DNA from: an uncultured bacterium
Lineage (GTDB): Bacteria > Patescibacteriota > Gracilibacteria > BD1-5 > UBA6164
Reading direction: 5' to 3'
DNA: 5,731 bases
Assembly: GCA_947311335.1 (NCBI GenBank)
Contig: CAMZKR010000059.1
Coordinates: 1-5,731, forward strand
Position 1 is the first letter of the stretch; each line of letters begins with the position of its first letter. Shown in pieces: positions 1-5,731 of this stretch. Both the position numbers and the translations under genes were made by a program. The notes below the pieces were generated by a model. That model saw only the letters and a program-made list of their open reading frames with translations, ran no database searches and was not told the DNA's origin.

Positions 1-24
1 AATAATATTAATAATAAAAACCTT

Positions 25-606
25 ATGTCTATTTTTAAAACAAAAGCTATAATTATTAAAGTATGAAAATTATCAAAGAATAATTTTATTTATACATTAT
101 TAACTTATGATTATTGAAAAATAAGAGTAAATAAAAAAAATAATTTAATAGAAAAAACTTTAGATTTAGGATACATAATAAATTGTGAAATAAAAACAAA
201 TATGAAATCAAATATACACAAGATAAAAAATATCAAAATAATGTCTGAATTTTCTTATGAAAAAAAGAAATTTATCATAATAAATTCATTTTTAGATTTA
301 ATTGCCTTTATAAATCATAATATTCCTGATAATTTAGTTGTTTATGAATTATATAATATATTAAATATAACAGTTAATTATGAAAATATAAATGAAATCA
401 AATTATTACTAATAAAATTAAAAATTCTAAACTTAATATGAATATTAAGTTTAGAAAATAAAGATATAACAATAAAAAAGATATTAAATTTTATTAGTAA
501 AAATAGTGCAAAAAATATAATTAAATTAAAATGAATAGATAATAATACAAAAATAGAGTTAGAAAAAATATATAAAAAATCTACATTGAATGAAATGCTA
601 TTTTAA
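25..606 (+). CDS. recO: RecO-like DNA repair / recombination mediator protein
   Basis: Predicted 193-residue RecO-family protein. RecO works in the cytoplasm with RecR (RecFOR pathway) to load RecA onto SSB-coated single-stranded DNA. Residues 4-38 resemble the RecO N-terminal OB fold: an FKTKAIIIKVG strand, then YTLLTYDYGKIRV, where family members have a 'VTLLTxxxGKIR' strand. Residues about 85-160 are helical and resemble the RecO C-terminal helical domain (FLDLIAFINHNIPDNLVVYELYNIL, here split as FLDLIAFINHN and IPDNLVVYELYNIL). TGA is read as glycine at residues 14, 31, 139 and 172. The frame is open to the window edge, but the eight upstream codons are low-complexity Asn/Lys, so the ATG at 25 is preferred. 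No Shine-Dalgarno is visible. It is shorter than typical RecO (about 240-255 residues) and has a single Cys, so no zinc site. The assignment rests on pattern similarity; divergence leaves some doubt. Confidence 0.72.
425..456. repeat. Perfect 15-bp inverted repeat inside recO; possible minus-strand terminator
   Basis: The left arm is TTCTAAACTTAATAT (425-439), the spacer is GA, and the right arm is ATATTAAGTTTAGAA (442-456). All 15 pairs match. It lies wholly within the recO coding frame, across residues 134-144. Read on the minus strand, the hairpin is followed immediately by a T-rich stretch (424 down to 411, starting TTTTAATTTTATT). That is the layout of an intrinsic terminator, about 147 nt past the stop of the convergent J-protein gene. 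On the plus strand it is followed by AATAAAG, so it is not a terminator for recO. The stem is weak in GC (two C-G pairs), so the terminator role is an inference. Confidence 0.6.
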
Positions 607-1286
607 TATCCAACATTTTCTCTTATTCTTTCAAGCATTTGCATATCAACATCTGATATATTTTTTGGCATAAGTGCTTTAATCTTAATTATTAAATTTC
701 AAACCTTTCATCAATCTTTTTTTCAAAATCATTTTACTCTAAATTTCATTCAAGGTTTAGTTGAAGCTGGTATTTTTAATTTAGCTGTAGTTCAATAAAC
801 TCCTCTAACTTCTATTTTACAACCAAGTATTAAATCAAAAATTGGAACTTCATAAATTTTATCAAAATCTAGAGTTTCTGATTTTTTAGTTTGTTTATAA
901 GTATTTCATCAAGAAGAAAAAGAATTTGATGATTCCTTTCGTTTTCAAGAGAAACTTCAAAATAAATCTTCAAAATTAAATCATCATGCACCTGAAGATT
1001 GAGTACTTGATCATCATCAAAATAAATCTTCAAATCAAGAAAATCATCATCAAGAAAACTGGTTAGACTGTGATGTTTCTCAAAACATATCATATTGCTT
1101 TCTTTTCTTAGGGTTAGATAATATCCCATAAGCCTCATTTATTTCTTTAAATTTAGTTTCTGCTAATTTATCTCACTTATTTCTATCTGGATGATATTTC
1201 ATAGCAAGGCGTCTATATGCTTTTTTTATTTCAGCTTCATTTGCTTTTTTAGCAATTCATAAAATGTTATAAAAATCTTTTGACAT
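603..1286 (-). CDS. DnaJ/CbpA-type J-domain cochaperone, short form without zinc finger
   Basis: A 227-residue Hsp40 cochaperone that should stimulate the ATPase of DnaK and deliver unfolded clients in the cytoplasm. Residues 4-68 form a complete J domain (DFYNILGI, KKAYRRLAMKYHPDRNKG with the HPD motif at 32-34, FKEINEAYGILSNPKKRKQYD). Residues 69-127 are a Gly/Phe/Ser-rich linker holding two FEDLFG copies. Residues 137-227 match one C-terminal beta domain (LKIPASTKPGMKFRVKGFG, then GNLIIKIKA). There is no CxxCxGxG zinc finger. The protein is much shorter than DnaJ (about 370 residues) or CbpA (about 300); it appears to lack the first C-terminal domain that usually binds clients. TGA provides most glycines, including runs of three at residues 79-81 and 90-92. 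The stop codon shares bases with the recO stop on the opposite strand. No Shine-Dalgarno is visible at the ATG. Confidence 0.9.
957..1034 (-). repeat. Direct repeat in J-protein linker (FEDLF, 60-bp period)
   Basis: An identical 18-base word (plus-strand TCAAAATAAATCTTCAAA) occurs at 957-974 and 1017-1034, exactly 60 bp apart. In the J-protein frame each copy encodes FEDLFG, in the G/F-rich linker (residues 85-90 and 105-110). The 20-residue period, with glycine-rich sequence between copies, suggests an internal duplication within the linker. It is part of the coding sequence, not a mobile element. Confidence 0.75.
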
Positions 1287-1341
1287 ATTGTTAATTTATT
1301 GTATATTTATATTAAATAATATTCTTTAATTTTATAATTAA
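1287..1341. promoter_or_regulatory. Divergent intergenic spacer with weak promoter-like boxes
   Basis: This 55-bp, almost pure A/T gap separates two divergent start codons, so promoters for both the J-protein (minus) and the small secreted protein (plus) must lie here or inside the flanking genes. On the plus strand TTGTTA (1288-1293) and TATTAA (1310-1315) are 16 bp apart and are the best pair seen. On the minus strand there are TATAAA and TACAAT-like -10 candidates but no convincing -35. In such AT-rich DNA these matches have little statistical weight. Confidence 0.3.
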
Positions 1342-1788
1342 ATGAGAAAATTCATAAAAATAATTATAACTTTTTTTATATTTATTTCAACTACAATTAC
1401 AATAAATGCAAATGAATGATATATAGAAAGATTACTTCAAATAAATTCGTGAGTAGAAGCATTTGATATAGAACTAGCTAGTATTGATAAATATCATTTT
1501 AAAAATACATCTTTAAGAAATACTTATTTAGAATTAATTAAAGTTGCTTCTTTGTTAAAAGATGAAATTATAAAAAAATATAAAAATGATGAATTTGAAT
1601 ATTATCAAACTAAATGAATTATAGAAAATTATAAAAAGTTTATATATTATTCTAACCAGATATTTTACTTTTTAAAACTTAGAGAAAAATGATATAAATG
1701 AAATGAAATTAATAATGCTATTATGAAATCTTATCAAAACATAAGAACATATTATAGAAGATTAAAAAGATTAATTTATAAAAAATAG
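1342..1788 (+). CDS. Small secreted helical protein of unknown function
   Basis: A 148-residue protein, not recognised as any family. Residues 1-23 look like a Sec signal peptide: a basic start (MRKFIK), a hydrophobic core (IIITFFIFISTTITI) and a plausible signal peptidase I site after Ile-Asn-Ala. The mature part is rich in Lys, Tyr, Ile and Leu and is predicted by eye to be mostly alpha-helical. It has no cysteine, no lipobox and no second membrane segment, and its C-terminus is strongly basic (YYRRLKRLIYKK). Export to the envelope or beyond is therefore likely. Five in-frame TGA codons (read as Gly) lie in the frame, which ends at TAG. It is divergent from the J-protein gene and convergent with ftsE 19 bp downstream, so it is probably transcribed alone. 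No Shine-Dalgarno is visible. Confidence 0.75.
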
Positions 1789-1807
1789 ATGAATATATAT
1801 AAGATTT

Positions 1808-2491
1808 TTAATCTAAATTATATTTTCAATTTTTTATATCTGAAAATATTTCTTTATCTTTAAATGTTATAACTCTTTTTTTCATTGTATTCACTATATT
1901 TTGATCATGAGTTGCTATAATAATAGTTTTTCATTCATCATTTAATTCTTTTAAAATTCCCATTATTTCCTTAGTTGTTACTGGGTCTAAATTTCAAGTA
2001 GGTTCATCTCATATAATTATACTTGGGTTATTTACAAGAGCTCTTGCTATAGATATTCTTTGTTTTTCTCATCCAGATAATTCATATACAAATTTATCTT
2101 TATTAATAAGTAATCAAACTTGATCTAGTGTTTCAGGAACTTTCTTCTTAATTATTTTATCACTATATCAACAAACTTCCATAGCAAAAGCAACGTTTTC
2201 ATATACTTTTTTTGATTCAAGTAATTTATAATCTTGGTATATAACTCCTATACTTCTCCTATAAGATAAAAGTAAATCTTCATTTAAATTTCTATACAAA
2301 AATCAACCATTATCTAAAATAATATCTCCCTTTTCTGGTTTTTTATCTCATATTAAAGACCTAATTAATGTTGTTTTTCATTCTCATGAATATCAAATCA
2401 AAAAAACAAACTCTGATGGTTTTATTTCTATTTCAATATTTCTAAGTACTATTTTATTTTGAAATGATAAAGTAATATTATCTATTTTCAT
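1808..2491 (-). CDS. ftsE: FtsE, cell-division ABC transporter ATP-binding protein
   Basis: A 227-residue ABC ATPase. FtsE pairs with the membrane protein FtsX at the division site, where the complex couples ATP hydrolysis to activation of peptidoglycan hydrolases. All ABC motifs are present: Walker A GYSGEGKTT (33-41), Q-loop Gln86, signature LSGGEKQR (138-145), Walker B IIIGDEPTGNLD (158-169) and switch His195. The stretch IGVIYQDYKLLESKKVYENVAFAMEV (81-106; split IGVIYQDYKLL and VYENVAFAMEV) is diagnostic of FtsE as opposed to LolD or MacB ATPases. Most motif glycines are TGA codons. Length is normal for FtsE. The usual ftsX partner is not downstream; the next gene is the convergent secreted protein. 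It probably has its own promoter at 2521-2548. The FtsE call is firmer than the functional inference, since the FtsX partner is not in view. Confidence 0.9.
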
Positions 2492-2520
2492 ATTATTTAA
2501 TAATTTTATATTATATAAAA

Positions 2521-2548
2521 AGTATATTTTTTAGAAAGACAATGTAAA
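2521..2548 (-). promoter_or_regulatory. Candidate sigma70-type promoter for ftsE
   Basis: On the minus strand TTTACA (2548-2543) and TATACT (2526-2521) are separated by 16 bp. Each box differs from consensus by one base. Transcription would start near 2514, leaving a leader of roughly 24 nt before the ftsE ATG at 2491. It sits in the 74-bp gap after the stop of the large ATPase gene (2492-2565). This implies ftsE can be expressed independently of that gene, although read-through is also possible. No terminator hairpin was seen in the gap. Confidence 0.5.
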
Positions 2549-2565
2549 GCAAAAAATTACTTTTC

Positions 2566-5046
2566 TTATTTTTTATTTTCTTGCTTTTTTATTCTTTCCA
2601 TATGTGCCTTCCTTTTTTCTTCTTCTTTTTTCTTTTTAAATTCTTCTTTCTTTATTTCCCATGTTTTTTCTAATCTATCAATTTCCTTCATTGCTTGATT
2701 AATTTTTTGTTCAACAAATTTTTTATTTTTACAATATCTTTCACGACTTGCATTTAAAATCTTTTTATATCTTAATTTAAATTCTTTATCATCTTTTTTA
2801 TATGGAGGAAATGTTCAAGCTGAAAAAACCTTAGAAGGCATACCATCAATTAATTGTTTTAAATAAATTGTATATTTTTTTAAATTTGTTAAATCATCTT
2901 CAAGTACTTCTCAAGAAAAAACTTCTTTTAAAATATTAGCATCATGATATCAAACTTGAAAAGATACAATACTTCAAACATTTCCAAATACTGCTCATTT
3001 TACTTCTTCTGTCATTTGATCTATATACTGATTTGCCATAACTAAGTTAAGTTTATACTTTCTAGCTTCAGAAAGTATAGTAGCAAAAGAGTCTGTAGCA
3101 AAATTTTGAAATTCATCTACATATAAATAAAAGTCTTTTCTTTCTTTCTCAACTATATCTGCTCTACTCATAGCATCAAGCTGAAATTTCGTAATCATCA
3201 TTGCTCAAAGCAAACTAGAAGCATCTTCTCATATTTTTCATTTTGATAAATTTATAATAATAATCTTTTTATTATCCATAGCCCATCTAACAGAAAAACT
3301 ATTTTTAGGTTGTCATAATATATTTCTAAGAATAGTACTAGAAAGAAATTGTCATACCTTATTTAATATGGGACCAGATGCTTCTACTTTTTGATTTGGA
3401 GGCATCTTTGCAAACTCATGTGTCCAAAACTTTTTTACTATTGGATCTGTTATTTTATTTACTACTTTTGATCTAAAAACATCTGAAGTTAACATAAGTG
3501 GTATAGAAAGCATTGTTGTATTTGGATATTCTATAAGTGCTAAAATCGTATTTCTCAAAATATGTTCAAGCCTTGGTCACCAACTCATTCAAAATATTCT
3601 TTTAAATATTCAAACAAGTCCTGATGCTATAAAAGCTCTATGTTTAGAGTTTACATCTTCCAACATATTAAAAGCTATTGGAGATTCTACATCACTTGGA
3701 TCAAAAATAATAGTTTGATTTGTTCTACTTTTAGGAATATGACCAATAATGGCTTCAACTAAGTCTCAATGAGGATCTATTACTGCCACCCCTCTTCATC
3801 TTTTTATATCATCTAATATCATATTTTCTAAAAGAACTGATTTTCACATACCTGTTTTTCAAATGATATACATATGTCTTCTTCTATCATCTGGTCAAAT
3901 ACCAAAACTCATACTAGTTCATCTAAAATTTGTTTTTCAAATAGGTGTTAAGTCAGTTTTTGGAGTATAGTCATCTGTTAAATCAGGATCAATAATAGGA
4001 AGGTTTGATGGTGGTTCAAATGCACGAGAAGAAACCCAATTTATAAAAGGTGTTTTTACATATGTTGTTGGTAAATGAACTAATCAAGATAATTCTTTTG
4101 AAGTTAATATAAATCATCATTTTGTAGTTCTTGATTTTACTAGATTTATTGATTTCTCTAAATTTGATATATCTTCAAGTTTAAGTAAGTTTTTTCATAA
4201 ATTAGAATATGTTTCCATTGTTGCAGCTATTTCTTTAAGTGATGTTATAGCTTCAAATTTATCTTCTCATGCATGAATCAAATTAATAGTTACTCTAAAT
4301 CATTTTCCTGAAAGTTTATCATAAAATCTAGGTTTTTGATTGTCGTCCATGTTCTTTCATTCATCAATCAATTTCTGAGTTAATTCTCTAACTGCATCTT
4401 TCTTTTCTCATAATCAATCTTCTTCATTTTTTCTATAAAAAACTAAAGAGAGAAATTTTCAAAAAATTATAAATGGAAAAAATAATATCTTAAATATAAT
4501 AAAAGAAGGATGTAATATAATTTTTTTTAAAAAATTTGGATATGATGATTCTAATATTTTTATTATTCTATCACTACCATTTTTCCATTTTTTATCTTCA
4601 ATTGGCTTGAAATTAACTTGAAAAGTGTTTAGTGTATACTTTCAAGTCTTAGATAATGCTGATGTTATAGAAGAAAATGGATCAATTCATTCTTTTCATT
4701 CATCTTGAGTAAAATCTCTTAAAGAAAAAAAATTATGTTTTTTAAGCTTTAATCTTCAAATATAAATTTTATCATTTGGAACTTTATCCAAATAATCTTT
4801 TATTTCATTTATTTCAACATTCGTATAATGTGCATAAATTTGATTTTTTAAAAAAGTTTTATATTCTACAGGACAAATTACAAAAAATCTAATTCTATTT
4901 CAAATCTTAGTTATTTCGAAAGAAAAATTATTTAAATCCTTAGTTTTATTAAAAACTTTATGAAAAACTAACAATATTTGTTCAAAAATTCAAGGTCATT
5001 TTTCATTTAATCTATCAACAGTAATTTCTAAAAAAATCTTCTTCAT
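2566..5046 (-). CDS. TraG/VirD4-type type IV secretion DNA-binding ATPase (CPR family, membrane-anchored)
   Basis: An 826-residue ATPase of the conjugative coupling-protein class, of a form common in CPR genomes and often annotated as type IV secretory system DNA-binding protein. Members are thought to move DNA across the cytoplasmic membrane; the actual role in CPR is not established. Residues 1-100 resemble the N-terminal domain of these proteins (start MKKIFLEITVDRL; IRFFVICPVEYK, then QIYAHY). Residues about 178-204 form one hydrophobic membrane segment (FIIFKILFFPFIIFG). The RecA-like motor has Walker A GKTGMGKS (396-403), the family stretch GVAVIDPHGDLVE, IIFDPSDVESPIAFN, and Walker B YLYVDEFQNF (about 640-649, acidic pair Asp644-Glu645), followed by ATILSEARKYKLNLVMANQY. 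Residues 749-826 are a highly charged Lys/Glu coiled coil. About 37 TGA and 10 GGN glycine codons are used; TGG serves tryptophan. It starts 24 bp after the superoxide reductase stop, so the two are likely co-transcribed. Confidence 0.92.
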
Positions 5047-5070
5047 TACATTTTTAATAAAACTAATAAA

Positions 5071-5547
5071 TTATAAATAATTATTATTAATTATTCATGT
5101 ACTCCATAATCAATGCAAATTACACCTTATTCTAATTTCAAATTCATCAATATCCTCAATGTTAAAATTTACTTTTAATTTCTCATTATAAGTTAAAAAT
5201 CTTTCTTCAATTAAATCGGAATATTCATCAAATAACATAATTGAAGAGATAAAATGTTCTTGTTCCATTGGATGTTTAATATTTCAAACAGATACCATTA
5301 TTTTATTATTTCATAAAAAAGCTATTTTAGGAATATGTAAAGATTCTAAATTTGAAATAGCATTTTTATTATCTAAATATAATATTTCTTCTTTTATTTG
5401 TTGAAAGTTTTCTATATATCATCAACAACTTGGACAAGATAAATTATTTGACATACTGTCTATAGTAGTTCATATTAATATTCATTCAGACTCATCTCAA
5501 ATAGATTCATCATATAAATAATTACAATTAATACATATATATTTCAT
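5071..5547 (-). CDS. Rubredoxin-superoxide reductase (desulfoferrodoxin-like) fusion protein
   Basis: A 158-residue two-domain iron protein predicted to reduce superoxide to hydrogen peroxide without releasing oxygen (superoxide reductase, EC 1.15.1.2), an anaerobe's oxidative defence in the cytoplasm. Residues 3-43 are a rubredoxin: Cys5-x2-Cys8 and Cys38-Pro-Ser-Cys41-Gly, with the standard 29-residue spacing and the YD..GD...GI..GT pattern. Residues 67-150 are the SOR beta domain with all five expected iron ligands: His71 (LHIPKI), His92 and His98 (HPMEQEHFI), Cys142 and His145 (CNLHGLW). Classical desulfoferrodoxin carries a desulforedoxin domain instead; here the fused rubredoxin could be the direct electron donor. 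The lysine that normally precedes the first histidine ligand (Glu-Lys-His) is Leu70. The ATG at 5547 is the only start that fits; an ATG nine bases upstream is followed at once by TAA. First gene of a likely two-gene unit with the ATPase. Confidence 0.88.
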
Positions 5548-5575
5548 TTTTTTACATTATATTTATTTATATTTA

Positions 5576-5581
5576 ATTATA
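5576..5581 (-). promoter_or_regulatory. Possible -10 box for the superoxide reductase gene
   Basis: A perfect TATAAT occurs on the minus strand here, placing a start near 5568 and a leader of about 20 nt before the ATG at 5547. The -35 region 17 bp upstream (ATTTTT-like) is poor. A second TATAAT at 5561-5556 is too close to the start codon to be preferred. AT-rich background makes chance matches common. Confidence 0.35.
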
Positions 5582-5609
5582 ATGTTTTATAAAAATTGAA
5601 AAATATTTC

Positions 5610-5637
5610 TTGAAAGAATAATTTAATAAAATAGAAT
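5610..5637 (+). promoter_or_regulatory. Candidate sigma70-type promoter for the gene starting at 5670
   Basis: TTGAAA (5610-5615) and TAGAAT (5632-5637) are 16 bp apart, each one mismatch from consensus. Transcription would begin near 5644, giving a leader of about 26 nt that contains the 12-bp palindrome at 5654-5665. It lies in the 122-bp divergent region 5548-5669, which otherwise holds no gene. Confidence 0.45.
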
Positions 5638-5653
5638 AGTATAAATAAACTAA

Positions 5654-5665
5654 ACTTAATTAAGT
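5654..5665. promoter_or_regulatory. 12-bp palindrome, possible operator
   Basis: ACTTAATTAAGT is a perfect palindrome just downstream of the candidate promoter and 4 bp before the ATG at 5670. A repressor bound here would block transcription or initiation. Its left part, CTAAACTTAAT (5650-5660), is identical to 11 bases of the recO inverted repeat (427-437). Operator function is only inferred from position and symmetry. Confidence 0.3.
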
Positions 5666-5669
5666 ACAA

Positions 5670-5731
5670 ATGAAGAAGATAATATTCTCTAAAATAAAAA
5701 TAAATAACTTTAATAAATATCTAAAAATAAA
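5670..5731 (+). CDS. Start of an unidentified gene, truncated by window edge
   Basis: An ATG opens a frame of 20 codons that runs off the end of the window (MKKIIFSKIKINNFNKYLKI). It is Lys/Ile/Asn-rich, as expected for this base composition, and too short to recognise. Support comes from the promoter candidate upstream and from the otherwise gene-free divergent region. It could also be a chance open frame in AT-rich DNA. Confidence 0.4.
   Translation, partial: MKKIIFSKIKINNFNKYLKI

Noticed and set aside
202..441. Separate 79-residue plus-strand protein
   Set aside because: It is an internal piece of the RecO-like gene in the same frame; its apparent stop is a TGA glycine codon.
869..1138. 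89-residue minus-strand frame
   Set aside because: It is out of frame with, and fully inside, the well-supported J-domain gene; it has no family resemblance.
1802..1814. Hairpin AGATT-TTT-AATCT as terminator between the convergent secreted-protein and ftsE genes
   Set aside because: The stem has only 5 bp with one G-C pair and no clean T tract after it; expected by chance in this composition.
2578..2690. Polypyrimidine tract on the plus strand
   Set aside because: It is explained by Lys/Glu codons (AAA, AAG, GAA) of the ATPase coiled-coil tail on the minus strand.
2995..3558. Two short minus-strand proteins with an ATPase-like motif
   Set aside because: Both are in-frame fragments of the 826-residue ATPase bounded by TGA codons, not independent or broken genes.
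5582..5626. 14-codon plus-strand frame (MFYKNGKIFLERII)
   Set aside because: It is too short, ends before the promoter candidate, and has no supporting signal.
1..5731. Mycoplasma-like code (TGA = Trp) or widespread pseudogenes
   Set aside because: TGA falls on invariant glycines of several families and TGG is used for Trp; all complete frames are intact to TAA or TAG.

Overview
The window is very AT-rich and reads sensibly only if TGA codes for glycine (translation table 25). TGA falls on obligatory glycines: both glycines of the ABC-ATPase P-loop, the LSGGE signature, the J-protein G/F region (two runs of three consecutive in-frame TGA codons) and the P-loop of the DNA-transfer ATPase. TGG still fits tryptophan, so this is not the mycoplasma code. 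Every complete gene ends in TAA or TAG. This points to Candidatus Gracilibacteria (BD1-5) or Absconditabacteria (SR1) within the Patescibacteria/CPR. Under the standard code most of these genes look like chains of short ORFs.

Layout. At 25-606 (+) lies a short RecO-like recombination mediator. It converges on, and shares stop-codon bases with, a minimal J-domain cochaperone at 603-1286 (-). A 55-bp divergent spacer leads to a small secreted helical protein of unknown function at 1342-1788 (+). FtsE, the cell-division ABC ATPase, follows at 1808-2491 (-) with a good promoter candidate at 2521-2548. A large membrane-anchored TraG/VirD4-type ATPase of the kind common in CPR genomes fills 2566-5046 (-). 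Only 24 bp upstream of it is a rubredoxin-superoxide reductase fusion at 5071-5547 (-). A 122-bp divergent intergenic region with promoter-like elements and a 12-bp palindrome leads to the first 20 codons of a further gene at 5670 (+), cut by the window edge.

The genes are a housekeeping mixture (repair, protein folding, division, DNA translocation, oxidative defence), not an obvious single system. The superoxide reductase and the ATPase are probably co-transcribed, but no functional link is evident. No tRNA, rRNA, CRISPR array or insertion sequence was seen. The points most worth a second look are the rubredoxin-SOR fusion lacking the usual active-site lysine, a perfect 15-bp inverted repeat inside recO that could terminate the opposing transcript, the DNA-transfer ATPase without other secretion genes, and ftsE without ftsX.
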